From Plasmodiophora brassicae (taxonomy: Eukaryota; Endomyxa; Phytomyxea; Plasmodiophorida; Plasmodiophoridae): 64,000 bases of DNA. The notes under the pieces were generated by a model, which saw only the letters and a program-made list of their open reading frames with translations, was not told the origin of the DNA and did no database searches. Both the position numbers and the translations under genes were made by a program. Location of the stretch: NCBI GenBank assembly GCA_039704465.1, contig JASFAU010000009.1, positions 682,001-746,000 of the forward strand. The letters run 5' to 3'. This document shows positions 52,801 to 63,638 of this stretch, piece after piece. Every line of letters begins with the position of its first letter. The first letter of the stretch is position 1.

Positions 52801-53217
52801 GACGACGAAGAGGCCTACTCCTCGGCGGCGAGCAGCTGTCTAGGGGAATCTGATGAGAACGTCGACCTCCAGACGCGTACCTGCGCGTCTCCCGCTCAAG
52901 GGACCGGCATGGATGTCAGGCAGCCAGTGGAACGATTTCTCGTCAAGAACGATCGACGTCTTCGCACATTGAAGGTTCGGAGGGACAGGTAAAGGACTCA
53001 TGCACCATCTTACTTGTTTGTCGACCAGGCTGTCGGGGCAGTGGATGACGACCCACTGAGGCGAATCCGCTCCTACCTTGACGCGATCGCCGTCGACAGC
53101 AACGCCGATGGCAGCGACGACGACGACGACGACGACTACCTCGACGAGCAGAGTATCGCCGGTCGATCTAGATACTTAAGACCCATTGCCCGTCGTCGTC
53201 ATAAACGCACACACTAG
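49805..53217 (+). CDS. coiled-coil repeat protein resembling CSPP-type centrosome/cilium proteins
   Basis: Five visible exons: 49805-49867, then one from about 49928 to 50000, then a very long one to 52974, joined by 54-60-nt introns, with a last exon 53029-53217 (54-nt intron, phase 0). The start reads MSRQVASKVGESAPTNWRGQ and continues RLRQQQERARAEHEQE. At least seven copies of a motif like AERQREYARALDEQIRQRGQ with SRSPRR lie between about 50,730 and 51,720. A charged coiled coil follows (EYRSQLLQQMEEKARQRQ, ERQRQLLKQQQEDARKQEED). The K/R-x-x-Y-x-x-x-L-x-x-Q-I pattern is like that of CSPP1 and related microtubule-end proteins. The C-terminus is acidic (SDDDDDDDYLDEQS). Role at basal body or axoneme is inferred. 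Confidence 0.7.
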
Positions 53218-53504
53218 CGCCCGATACTGGCACCGGTATTCAATCATGACGACGGTTGTGGTGTGTGTGTGTGTGTGTGTGCCTACCAGGTCATTGCGTT
53301 CGGCGAAACCTAATAGGCGATAATGTCACGTTGCAGATGCACCCACCACACTACGAAACGTACACTCGGAGCGATGCAGTACGGATTGTGTGGACGAGTC
53401 GAGGGCCAGGTGCGCCAAAAACGGGGCCCGGCCCCCCCCCAACTCAGCGCCAGTGGCAGTGTGGGCAGCGAGCGACAGTCCATTCTTTAAAGTGCGCCGC
53501 CGCC
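53218..53504. repeat. intergenic with (TG)n microsatellite and poly-C
   Basis: Promoter region of ARPC5. It holds an uninterrupted TG/GT run (53257-53281) and a run of nine C (53432-53440). A similar (AC)n run (48279-48290) lies just before RanGAP. Confidence 0.8.
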
Positions 53505-54044
53505 ATGGCCGACGATGACAACGACGACCAGGGCGTCGTGTTCGTCAGCACCGGCGGGACGGAGGGGCTGGACCACGTCGAGGCCAAGGTCGCCGATACG
53601 AAGGAGCTGCTGAAGTAGGGGCGTCGCGCGGTTGTCCCTGGGGTTGCCTGCTTGCTGACCCGGACGCGCGCACACCAGGGCGAACGCCAGCAAGGCGCTC
53701 GTCCATGCGCTGTCGGACCCGCCTGTTAATTTCTGCCAGGTCGCGAAGGACCTGGCACGTGACGCAGTTTTAGATTGTATGAATGCCATCAAGGACGACG
53801 ATATCGACAAGCAGATCGCGGAATTGTCCCTGGAGGAACAGGTCCGGGCACGTCCTTCACGCGGCGCTGTGTCTATCGTTAACGGGCCTTGCTCTCAAAG
53901 GATATGCTCCTGAAGTACATCTATCGAGGGTTTGCGATTGGCGAGGGTGCGGCGTCGTGGCTGAAGTGGCATGCGAAGATCGTTGAGCGTAACGGTATCG
54001 GCGCCATCGTTCGGGTCTTGACGCAGGGCAAGAAGGCCGTATAG
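53505..54044 (+). CDS. ARPC5: actin-related protein 2/3 complex subunit 5
   Basis: p16 subunit of the Arp2/3 complex that nucleates branched actin. Three exons. MADDDNDDQGVVFVSTGG to KELLK, then ANASKALVHALSDPPVNFCQ to DKQIAELSLEEQ, then DMLLKYIYRGFAIGEGAASW and NGIGAIVRVLTQGKKAV. Two introns of about 60 nt join in phases 2 and 0. The C-terminal LLKYIYRGF...WH...G(I/V)G(A/S)IVRVL is the family hallmark. About 140 aa, normal length. Confidence 0.92.
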
Positions 54045-54201
54045 GGCACGGTCCGGCACATCCCTATGCGCTTCTGCAATACAGACAGCACGTCCCCCAT
54101 GTGGCCAACTGTGTCGGGCGATAGGTAGGCGCGATCAACGTACCGTACGGTGGCGACCGTCGAGTCGTCTGTCGTTATTCGTCGCCGATTAGCGCGTGTC
54201 A

Positions 54202-55031
54202 ATGTTGAAGACGCGCGTGTCGAAGACGGGCGCAAGGCAGGTGCAGGTCATTGTTGTCGGGTCGTTCGGTTCGGGGAAGTCGAGCTTTGTCTCCAAGTAC
54301 GGCGACGCGCGTGCCATGTCGGATCGTGCTCGCTGACATCGACGGGTCGTCCGTGGCAGGCTGCTCAACGAGGACTTCAGCCCGAAGCACGTGGCCACCC
54401 TGGGCGCGGAAATGTTCATCAAGGAGACGCAGTACCAGGAGTGGGGGATGGCAGTGCGTTCCTGGGCCTGGCCTGCCCCGCTGACTCCTGCTTCTGATCG
54501 GCAGAGAATTCATCTCGCTGAATATATGGTCGTGTGGCGGCCACGAGCGATTCCGGCCTGTTGTCCAACATCTGTACGATGACACGCAGGTAAGGCAGCG
54601 AGCCGCCAGCCGTGTATTCGACGAGTCTTACATTCGACGAGGTTGCCGTGATTGTATACGACCGAACCAGCGAGGCGTCGTTCCGCGAGGTACGCCATGT
54701 GTGGAATTCCAGGCACCGGTCCATTCATAGCTGATCGATGCTCATGCAGGTCGCGTACTGGCGAAACGAAATGCAGCGATGCTTCCCATCTAGCATCGGC
54801 GTCGTCGTCGGCCTGAAGTCGGACATGGACGAGGCGATAAAGGTCAACGTCCAGGACGCGGAGCACCAGGTAGGCACGATGGACGTATTCGTTCACACAA
54901 GTCGCCGGCTGACGCCGCGCTCTCAGACCGAGATGTGGAATCTGCCGCATTGGATCGCCTCCTGCAAGACTGGCGAGAACGTCAACGAGATCCTGCAGCA
55001 GCTTCTGCAGAGGGTCGGCACGAAATTATGA
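54202..55031 (+). CDS. divergent Rab-like small GTPase
   Basis: Six exons joined by 50-80-nt introns, all in phase. P-loop VVGSFGSGKSS, switch I TLGAEMF, switch II LNIWSCGGHERFRPVVQH (normal DTAGQE read as SCGGHE), VAVIVYDRTSEASFRE, G4 VVGLKSDM (LKSD for NKxD) and G5 IASCKTGEN. The C-terminus (LLQRVGTKL) has no prenylation cysteine. Loss of the switch Gln and of lipidation resembles RabL/IFT-associated GTPases more than membrane Rabs, so a role in flagellar trafficking is possible, but I cannot place it in IFT22 or IFT27. Confidence 0.8.
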
Positions 55032-55270
55032 TCCCGCCTTACGCGATGCTGCGTGCCAATCGGGCACACTTAAAGCGATGTCGACAGAACATCATACACG
55101 TTGACATGGATTGAACAATCTAGGGCTTAATCCACCTGGGGTCGGTCAGGCACCGTCGCCGTGGCCGAGCGGAATCACATCTTCGGAGACACGCTCAGTG
55201 ATAAGAGAGACGCGCAGGGAGAAGCGGACGGGGCGCGCGCGCCCTCCGCTCGTGACCACCGGCCGCTGTA

Positions 55271-56347
55271 ATGGATCTAAACCTGTTCACCATGGAGAAA
55301 GCCGAGAAGGCAGCGGTTGCTGTACCGAATCGCAGCCTCCTGGAGCCCAACCCTCAACTAGCCAGCGTCGTGCAATCCGTTATACGGCGCCTATCTGCTG
55401 AAGCGCCCCTGGAGGCAGCTGAGCGTGACAACGAGGAGAATCGTCGAAACGATGCGGCGCCGCAACTGGACGATGTGGTCGAAGTCGCCGGCCTTGCCAA
55501 TGCATCGCCTGGCGTCACGAGCAATTTAGGCGTGGGTCCACACGGCGACGACCTTGAGGTTGTCGTTACCGGCCAGCCGAGCGATGAGCGTCATGGCGAC
55601 GACGAAGAAGAGGCACAGACCGACGAAGACAATGGGACGTCAGACAGCGACTCTGTTGTCGACGAGCCACCGGCGTCATTAGAGGTTGGCGAGGTGGCCT
55701 CGCGACCTGTTCTACCTTCTGCCGACGAGCAGGACGATGAGTGCCCAGGTGTGGTTGATGTCGAAGATACTCCTTCCTACGACAACATGAAACCAGCGAG
55801 CACCGCCGTATCCAGGAACGTTTCCTTGATCGTCGGCGACCAGCTGCTGGCATCGTCGCTGTCGATCAGCTCTGATGATGACGCTTTCGGCAGCGACGAT
55901 TCGGTCGTCGACACATCAGCGTCGCCACCGTCGTCGGAAGGCGACGACGTCTGGCAAACTGCTGTTGTCAGCCATGACGTATTGCACTCAGGCACGGACG
56001 ACACCGCAGGCGTATTCGAGGCTGATGGCGGGGTCCCTGGCAATCATCTTCCCGATCGGACGAACGCGGAACCCATGCGGGACGTCATCGACGTCCTGGA
56101 GGCGTGCCGGGTTCGAAGTGCAGGCATTTCTCGAAGCGTGTCGAGCAGGTGGCGAGCAAGCTCCCCTGAAAGTGTCCAGGCGCCGGCACACATTCGCATG
56201 GGCAAGCGGTCGGACCCGAGCGATCCGCTGCGTTCGCCGGAGGTGATCGCCCCCATCGCCTATCGTCGCGACCTGCTCGTCATTATCCTTCTCTGTGTTG
56301 TAATATGGCAGCTGTATCATAGCGTCCAACGTGTACACTGCTCGTAA
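55271..56347 (+). CDS. tail-anchored acidic disordered protein
   Basis: Intronless 358-aa protein. The N-terminal 330 residues are acidic and Ser-rich with no domain (DDEEEAQTDEDNGTSDSDS, SSDDDAFGSDDSVVD). Near the end comes a basic patch (AYRRD), a single hydrophobic helix LLVIILLCVVIWQLYHSV and the tail QRVHCS. This is the layout of a tail-anchored protein facing the cytosol from ER or mitochondrial outer membrane. Family unknown. Confidence 0.6.
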   Translation: MDLNLFTMEKAEKAAVAVPNRSLLEPNPQLASVVQSVIRRLSAEAPLEAAERDNEENRRNDAAPQLDDVVEVAGLANASPGVTSNLGVGPHGDDLEVVVTGQPSDERHGDDEEEAQTDEDNGTSDSDSVVDEPPASLEVGEVASRPVLPSADEQDDECPGVVDVEDTPSYDNMKPASTAVSRNVSLIVGDQLLASSLSISSDDDAFGSDDSVVDTSASPPSSEGDDVWQTAVVSHDVLHSGTDDTAGVFEADGGVPGNHLPDRTNAEPMRDVIDVLEACRVRSAGISRSVSSRWRASSPESVQAPAHIRMGKRSDPSDPLRSPEVIAPIAYRRDLLVIILLCVVIWQLYHSVQRVHCS

Positions 56348-56453
56348 AGTTAAATAAACCGAATTCAACAGCTGGTTACCCTCCGCCGCGACGACCCACG
56401 TTTACAATCGTTGTTGTCCATTAAGTTGCCGGACGGCCGTTTATAATGGCGCT

Positions 56454-57831
56454 TTAGCCCGAGGTTGGAACCTTCGGAGCGAATTCGTCGAAGAACTGAG
56501 TTGGGGCGAACGTTTCGCCAGCAGTCAGCGATTCCGGGGCGTTTGTGGGGATCGGCAACCCTGCTAGCTGTTTCTGGAAACGACGCGAACTCGGCTTAGT
56601 CGGTGGCGCAAAGCTAGCTATCGACATGGACCTACCGGTCTGCGCACTGCATCGCGAATCGTGACCCAGTTGCCCTTTCGTCCAGGGATGCTGCCTCTGA
56701 CGTAGATCAGGTTCCTCTCGGGGTCAATCCGCAGAATCTAGCACGAAACAACTGGTTATTGATGCCAGCACAGCACTGTCGCAGTACCATCACCTTGACA
56801 CATTGCTGCGTCCGCTTCTTGCAGCCCATATGACCAGCCATTTTCTTTCCCTTCCATGTTCGGCCCTGTCCAGAATCGATCAGAAGGAAACGTCGTCCAG
56901 CGACCGGTTGTAGGCGGTGCTCACAGGATCTTGCCGGTTGCCGGTCGAACCCAGCGACCTGTGCGAGATGGACGTGCCGTGCGTGGCGCGTTGCCCTTTG
57001 AACCCCCAGCGCTTCATCGCTCCGGCAAAGCCTTTGCCGTTTGTAATGCCCTGGATGTCGATGAGCTGCCCGGCGACGAAATGCGTCACGTTCAGCTGTG
57101 TCCCCGTCGGCAGCGTCGCCGATGGATGCACGGGAAATTCCACCTGCAGCAGTGTACAACCTTGAGCACCACATCTATGGGGCCGAGTTCTACACTGCCT
57201 ACCAGCTTGCGGTGCGGCTCCAACCCCGCCTTTGCGGCATGCCCAATCATGCTCTTGGGGCAGTTCTTCGGCTTGCGATGGCCAGCCCCGATCTGAATCC
57301 CCACAAGGCCACGCGAATTCGGCTCAGACTTAACTTGCAGGACATGGCAGTTATCCACATGAAGCAACGTCACCGCTGTCGACCAGACAGAAATCAGCTA
57401 CGAGCGTCTGACGAGCTCCCGCACTGGATTGACGCACGATGCTTTTCACCAGACGCATCGTACATGCCCATCATGCCAACCTTCAGGGCAATAATCCCTG
57501 TCCGACGCATGGGCGGTTCCTTCTGCTGCTTGACCTTCTTCTCGCTCTGCTCCTTGTCGTACTGGGCGACGAGCGCCTCCAGTTCGGCGCGATACTCCGG
57601 CGACGTCTCGTCGTGCAGTGGGCTCTTCTCCCATTCCGCCTTCTTGCCCGCCAGGAACGGCGTTATGTACCTGACCGACGCGCCCGTCGGCCGCGCCAGC
57701 CTGCGCACCCACGCCGACACGATCATCATCGGTCGGCGCGAACGCGAGAACCCCCCAACGACCCGACACGACCACGGACTAAACTGCACTGCCAGTGCCA
57801 CCCACGTCCGTCTCGTACGTCGTCGCCCCAT
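56454..57831 (-). CDS. MRPL3: mitochondrial large-subunit ribosomal protein uL3m
   Basis: Start at 57831 with a basic presequence ([17 protein letters not shown]). Exons then give [56 protein letters not shown], a 50-nt intron (donor GTAGAACT after VGS), [40 protein letters not shown], and a 59-nt intron to [14 protein letters not shown]. The next exon is [20 protein letters not shown], and after a last 62-nt intron [15 protein letters not shown] to the stop at 56454. The RWGF...HG...GKKMAGHMG block that contacts the peptidyl-transferase rRNA is intact. Bacterial-type length with an N-terminal extension points to the mitochondrial ribosome. Confidence 0.92.
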
Positions 57832-58335
57832 TTTTTGTCGTCAGCGTAGCCACTGCCGTGTGTCGTTCATGAGGTTAGGCGACGGCGTATGCCGGCAGGC
57901 GACCCGGATCGCGGACAGCAGGTGTCTATACAGGTGTCGAAGTAAAGGGCGCGCCGCACAGGGATCGTCTAGTAGCAGATACGAAGTCGCCTGCTTGCGC
58001 AGTTACGCGCCCCGTCCAGAACACCAATGCGGGAACGCACAGTGAGGCCATGGTCGTTGCTGTTAGTCAGTGACGCGACTCGACGACGTTTGCCAGTCCT
58101 GTACATTTCCTGCACGTTCCCTCACAAGGACAAATTTGCTACGGATCGACAACAAGGGGACGTCTTGCCGTTTGATGTAATCGCCGTCTGTCAAATGCGG
58201 CAGGTACAGAAAGCATGTTGACAGCAGTCAGGGTTTCGCTTTATGTATGGGTGAGTGCAGCTCTGACACTGCGCCAGTCGCGACAATGAAAACCTGCGCA
58301 GCGGCGGATTGCGCAAAACGGCGAGGTTGTCTGCA
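57832..58335. other. divergent promoter region, no gene seen
   Basis: About 500 bases between uL3m (-) and the CobW-type gene (+). A short plus-strand frame (58027-58221) has an ATG but no features; I did not call it. Confidence 0.45.
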
Positions 58336-59542
58336 ATGACAAGCGGTGGGGCTGTTGACGGGAGTGTTCCGCTGACTGTTGTTGGAGGATGGTATGGGGA
58401 GGTTTGTGGTTCACGATTTATCGTCGTTTGACAGGTGCGGTGCGCAGGTTAGGCTCGGGGAAGACAACGCTGGTGAACGCCATGATGAGCATGCTGGCGG
58501 AGCAGGGTCACCGTGTCGCGCTAATCCAGAATGAATTCTCGGAGGCGGGTATGGATCCCACTGTCACTGACGCTGATAGCGGTCAAGTGTTCGACAATCT
58601 CATCGAACTTGCCAAAGGTTACCCTCGGCTTCTACATTCGTCGTGACCCACTGTCCATTCATCATCTGTTTCCCTCAGGGTGCGTTTGCTGTACGGTGAA
58701 GTCGGATCTCCTCGGCGCTCTTCAGAAACTGGTCGACCTGAACCGTTTCACGTATTATATCCTAGAATGCAGTGGGCTTGCGGACCCAGGTCTTTATGCC
58801 GTACTGGGTGGTGTCCCAGGTCGTTCTGATCAATACCATCGCAGGTCGGATTGCGTCCATCTTCTGGGTTGATGAAGAGCTAGAGATACCGATCCATCTT
58901 GACGCTATTCTCACTGTTGTCGATGCGGCACATTGTCTGGACCAGCTGAGTGCGTCTGAAGGGCACTGCTTGGAGCGCCAGATCGCGTATGCTGATCGCA
59001 TCATTGTGAATAAGACCGACCTGATCTCGTCTGAAACGGAGCGAGCGTCGCTTCTCAAGCGCCTCTCAGAGATCAACGTAATGGCGCCCATCCGCAGCTG
59101 TGAACGTGCGCAGGGTCTGCAATTGCCCGACCTTACTGGGTTAAATGCCTATGCGACATCAAGCGCAGAGCTCCTCGAGCGACAGCTCTCTGTACCGGCA
59201 TCGTGTAGTCACGATCACTCCATCGGTGCTGTCGTGCTGGGCCCATTCGTCGACGTCAGGGTCGACCAGAACGCGTTAACAAGGTGGCTTGCGGAGATCC
59301 TTTGGGATGAAGACGATGAGGCTGTCTATGGTTGGACCATCTTTCGCGTCAAGGGCGTCGTCCCGGGCGACAATGGTCGCCGTGTTCACGTTCAAGCTGT
59401 CCAAAAGCTGTTTGACACGGACGAGGGCGCTCCATGGGATCCTAGCACAAAGCCCTTTGTCAAGTTCGTCGTCATCGGGCGCAACCTGAAGCAAGATCTA
59501 TTGGAGTCCGGCCTAAGGCAATGTTTTACAGAACGCCAATAG
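58336..59542 (+). CDS. ZNG1: CobW/ZNG1-type G3E GTPase zinc metallochaperone
   Basis: Cytosolic GTPase that delivers zinc to client proteins (methionine aminopeptidase in animals and fungi). Four exons. VPLTVVGG then the P-loop WLGSGKTTLVN, formed only after splicing; IQNEFSEAGMD; the metal-binding CxCC motif GCVCCTVK, again split by an intron; LECSGLADPG; ADRIIVNKTDLI (G4). The CobW C-terminal domain follows (WTIFRVKGVVPGDNGRRVHV, KPFVKFVVIGRNLKQDLLES), preceded by a CSHDHS metal-ligand loop. The first exon is short (ATG at 58336). Length and the CxCC place it with eukaryotic CBWD/ZNG1. Confidence 0.92.
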
Positions 59543-59873
59543 TTTGCTCTTTAGTCGTCGCCTGCAGTAGCAGTCTTCCGAAGCCAGGCTCGACTTCGTT
59601 AGAGGTCCTTGGACAGCGGGACTATTAGGGTGTGCGACGATACCGAATCACTATCGGATTGGCACCGGTCGCTGTCGAGGAAGGCGTTGCCTCAGGTCAG
59701 TCCAGAGCTCCTGACCCGAACAAGCGATGCGCCTTCGTCGACAGCCACCACTTCCAATGCGATCGTGATCCAGTTTCGTTGTTCAACAGATTCAAGGGCG
59801 CAGACCACCCCGACAAATAGGACGAGTCGGATGGGGTACAGTTGGAGAACCGTTATTCTACCGGCGCCGTTCG

Positions 59874-60281
59874 ATGTGGAACAACTGCGTTTGGGCAAAG
59901 CTCTGCTCAGCTGTGCCGGCACGAGACGTTCCGCATTTGGCGTCGCTGGTCGGCGAAGACGTCATCGAGGCGATACAAGACATCGCCGCCGAGCTGGAGG
60001 CACTTCACGATATTGGAACGATGACATCTGCGACGCTGGATCCAGTACCCGCGCATAAACCCGTTCGTGTCGAGCCAGCGCTAGCCAGGGCCGTCCTTGA
60101 CGGTGACGAGCTCGCGCTTGTGACAATCCGTCGACTGCTTGCTAGCCAGGAGCGTAAAATGGCAGGAGCCTGCGACCGAATCAGACAGCAGATCGAGAGC
60201 GCAGTGGAGGCGAAATCGATGGAGACTACCGCTCCAGGGGAAGGTCCACCCCAAAGAGGGCGGCGACGTCGTAATACATGA
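59874..60281 (+). CDS. small hypothetical helical protein
   Basis: Frame with an ATG at 59874 and about 135 aa: ARDVPHLASLVGEDVIEAIQ, DIAAELEALHDIGTMTSATL, DGDELALVTIRRLLASQERK, ACDRIRQQIESAVEAKSME, ending in a basic tail QRGRRRRNT. Mostly helical, perhaps a short coiled coil. Alternative splicing from 59,610-59,870 could give another N-terminus, since several open frames lie there. Not recognised. Confidence 0.45.
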   Translation: MWNNCVWAKLCSAVPARDVPHLASLVGEDVIEAIQDIAAELEALHDIGTMTSATLDPVPAHKPVRVEPALARAVLDGDELALVTIRRLLASQERKMAGACDRIRQQIESAVEAKSMETTAPGEGPPQRGRRRRNT

Positions 60282-60410
60282 TCACGATAAATGGTGTCAA
60301 TGGGCGTGACGTCATGTCGGAAGGGACTGGATCCCGGATGATCGCAAGACGAGCTCGTCATACCCAATCCAATCCAAGAACAGGCGTCGTTCTTGGCGAG
60401 GTTTCCAGTC

Positions 60411-61129
60411 ATGCTCCAACCACCAGCGTCGACATGGGGTGACTCTGGGCCAAACAGTCCTCGCCAACGATCGCCTCAGGAAGGAAACGAATGCGAACGG
60501 TACGATGTCGACGTAGCCAGGAGCGCACGAGATGTTGAATGGGTCCACAGTTCGGGGTGGCACAAGGCATTGCTGTGGCTGGTGTATGCCGAAACCCTGC
60601 TGGTCCTCATGACACGTTAGTGGCACTCATCGCAGGACGGGGACCACGTGTGACTGACGAGTCATTATTGGGTGCAGTGGTTTCCTGGTTCCATCTCGTG
60701 TCGTATAGTCAAGGCCCCCAGATGCACTTCAGCGGAACAGATTGCTGGGTTCTGATCCCACTCCTACTGATGGTCACGAGCCTCCTCACCACCATCATAT
60801 CGTCGCGATCCGACACGATCTCCACGGTCATGCTTGCCGTGCGCCTGTTATTGTTCCTCGCCCTAACTGTGGTCTTGGGACTGACTATCGCTGGCCAAAT
60901 GGAGCTGCATCAGATCTGGTTCTGGACGAAAGGCAACGCAGTGGCCAGATGGATCCTCGTAACAACGTCATTCCTGGTCTGGGTCCTTCAAATCCCACTG
61001 GTCATCGTCATGTGGAAGCGTCGATCGCAACTCAAGGACGCTAGTCAGCCGCGGGACAAGAATCATCAGAGCGAATTCTGGGTCGATAATCGCCCCAACG
61101 GGATGGCTGGAATCGATATCGCCAAGTGA
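60411..61129 (+). CDS. four-helix membrane protein
   Basis: Two exons (intron about 60617-60678, phase 1). After a Pro/Ser-rich N-terminus, hydrophobic segments are WHKALLWLVYAETLLVLMTL (completed by splicing), CWVLIPLLLMVTSLLTTI, VMLAVRLLLFLALTVVLGL and RWILVTTSFLVWVLQIPLVI, followed by a basic and polar tail (MWKRRSQLKDAS). It resembles small TMEM60/TMEM185-type proteins in layout, but I cannot claim homology. Confidence 0.6.
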
Positions 61130-61258
61130 CCTCAACATCGATAAAGACGGCCCGCACATTCATCATGTCAGATATCGCAGGGTATCATTCTTTGTTATCT
61201 GGAACAATTGTCCGATTCACCAGCGTGGCCGGGACGTCTTCACGCTCAAAATGTTGCT

Positions 61259-62024
61259 TCATCGCCTGTCACGCTCAAGCGGCTTCGGCGACCGGCTTCG
61301 ACGACGAGGGCCATCGTCATCACCAGTGGGCGTCCTCTCACGATGCCCGCTTTTCCCATCTTCAGCACAATCAGTACACAGCGCCGACTGGCCCCATCAA
61401 CGACGATGGCTTACAGCTCCACCTGCCAGCATCACGAGACCCGCGCTTGTACTGCCCCGGTACCAGATTTGGGAATCGCGCGTCGCGGCCGTCGGCGTCA
61501 ATATGATCCCATTCGCATCGGTCACCCTTCTTGCAATTCGGGTAGTGGGCACACGGCCGCCCGACCATCTGATGCGGCTCAGGGATGCCACTGCGACGCG
61601 CCGGCGATGATCGACGACGCGGCGATAGGGACCGACGCCGCGCTGGAGAACGAGTCACCGATCGTCGCGAATTTGCTTTCTCACGCCGCTCGGTGGCGTC
61701 GAGCGCATCTGGGTGCCGAGAAGCCGAGAACGACAGGTGCAACGGGTTGCCATTCAGTTCCTGCATGTGCATGTTCGCGTACGCCTGCGACGCCAGGGCG
61801 GTCGTCGAGAAATACGCATACCCGTAACCCATCGAAATGCCCGACCGCGGGTTCTTCGGGATGTCGACAGACGAGCAACCGAGGAACGCCTTCAGCTGCT
61901 CCTCGGTCGTATCCACCGTCAGCCCCGTCACATCCAGGACGCGACACACGATCGACGGCGACGACGGGATCTCCCGCGTTCGCACGCGCCGCGACGACCG
62001 CTCGCGGTCCACCGCGTACGACAT
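61259..62024 (-). CDS. RNA-binding protein: RRM, CCCH zinc finger, SR-like tail
   Basis: Likely start at 62024 (MSYAVDRERSSRRVRTRE); an earlier ATG at 62135 is possible. A degenerate RRM follows: RVLDVTGLTVDTTEEQLKAF, GYGYAYFSTTALASQAYANM. Next comes an Arg/Ser-rich linker (RSPARRRSLSPRRRSSPAR) and one CCCH finger (CAHYPNCKKGDRCEWDH). A GTAAGC intron joins, in phase 1, a last exon GHRERTPTGDDDGPRRRSRS to the stop at 61259. The layout suggests a nuclear pre-mRNA splicing or processing factor. Confidence 0.75.
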
Positions 62025-62496
62025 CGGCGACTGTGCGGCGACCCGGCAATGCCGTAGCGCAACGAACTGGAGGGAGTCACGGAGTTGACCGGACCACGTC
62101 GCAACGCGCAGTGCAGTCGCGCGGAAACTGCACACCCGGAAGCCACCGACGCATCATCTGCACCGTGACAGCAATCGAACGATGTGGCACAGGACGTACC
62201 GGCGATCAGGAAGATATCGTCGGCTGGGGGGCGAACACACATGCCATTTGCGAGGTACTTCAGCGGCCCCACGGCGCTGGGGTCGATCGGTGGTCCATTG
62301 ATATCTGTAGCGGCGGCACCCGAACGCCACGTGGACGCGTTCGGCATCGGCTCTGGGTGGTGGAGGTGGCTGCCTGCCCGGCGTTCGGTGGGGCAGGTGG
62401 TCACGAGATAATTACAAACGAGCAGGAGTCACGGTGCCCTGGGGCGCACGCCTGTTGGTGACCTCTGGGGCCAGTTTCGTACGGCTCTGCATTCGC

Positions 62497-63576
62497 ATGA
62501 GCAGCATGGACGACGAGCAGATGGTATCGGTTGGCGGCATCGCCTCTAGCGAGTCGAACGATGTTGCTCGTCGGTCGGCCAGCGTCTCCAGCGACCCTGT
62601 CCAAGCGCGATCGTTTGCGGCCGTCGCCCACAGCCAGCACCAGCACCACCTGCTCCCAGCATCACGTGGGCCAAACAACAGGCATCGTTCTCTCACCCTG
62701 GACACGCCGCCTGTCGTCAATGCCAACCTGGTCAGACAGAGCTTTATGCCAGCCTTCTCGCTCCCGCAATCCACGAACACGTCCGCGGTGCCTTCCCCAC
62801 ACTCCAAACCCCAGCCCGCCATCCCGCCCTTCCATTTCCAACTTCCCAAGGATACCGCCCAACGACTCGTTCGTGTCTTCACACGTGCGCTGGCTCGCCG
62901 CTTCCTGAGTCGCTGGTTGTAGGTGTCGGCCCCGTTCCAGTCCACAGCACAGACAACCGCGTTCCCAGTCGCCCGTCGTCTGACGCTGGCACAATCGGAT
63001 CTACCGTCGTATCGCAAAGTGCAGAGCGGAAGGTCCAACCCAAGGGCGCGTAAGCGCTCGGCGAACATCAGCGAGCTGACGTTCTCGCACCTGTACCACC
63101 CGACGGAGCCGCCTCTGAACCGGATCCGCGTCTGGAAGAACGAACGCAACCTTCAGTTCTACGACTGCGACTGTGGCCGCCGGAAGGCCGTCCAGGATCT
63201 CAAGAAGATCCTCAACCACGTCAGCAAGAATTGCAAGCTGAGCGGCCCTGTCCCCGCGGTGCTTCCAGACAGGGCGAGCGCGGCAACGGGTAGTGCAGGT
63301 CGGCCCCTGGTGTTGCCGTGCCTGGTTCATGCGCCGCTAACCGCAGCGATAGCGTCGACCAGGATAGCCAGTCCGATAACGTATGACAAGGCGATGGACG
63401 CGGCACCGTATTATCATAGGAAGAGTTTGACGACGACGACGACGACGGCGGCGGACATCGCGGCGGCGTCCGCCATCCTGATCATGTCGCAGTCGGTGAA
63501 GAACGCGCAGGAGCTGGCGCGAAGTACCAGCTCGGTGGCGAGCGACGACATCGACGCCGATACCGACCAGTCGTGA
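62497..63576 (+). CDS. hypothetical protein with a DCDC cysteine motif
   Basis: Exons 62497-62868 and 62923-63576 (54-nt intron, phase 0), 341 aa. The N-terminal 125 residues are disordered (HSQHQHHLLPASRGPNNRHR). The middle holds the only ordered-looking part: ELTFSHLYHPTEPPLNRIRV, then NERNLQFYDCDCGRRKAVQD and LKKILNHVSKNCKL. The three Cys and the His could bind one metal. The C-terminus has a Thr run encoded by ACG repeats and an Ala-rich helix (ADIAAASAILIMSQSVK). Not recognised. Confidence 0.6.
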
Positions 63577-63638
63577 CCGATCCGTCGTGCTCATATAAAC
63601 ACACATACGGTAGCGTGTCCATGGTTTATGGGGCCCGG

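Noticed and set aside
52990..52992. Stop codon after VRRDR as the end of the CSPP-like gene
   Set aside because: A 54-nt intron starting just before (52975-53028) leads in phase 0 to an acidic exon ending at 53217, matching local intron size.
54430..54520. Frameshift or pseudogene in the Rab-like GTPase between switch I and II
   Set aside because: With donor GTGCGT the frame fails, but the alternative donor GTACCA (about 54432) gives a 78-nt intron in correct phase, so no damage is needed.
56560..56650. uL3m ending at a stop within GTAGGTCCATGTCGATAG
   Set aside because: A 62-nt intron with a good acceptor (TTTCCAG) and GACTAA branch site extends the frame to a longer, plausible C-terminus.
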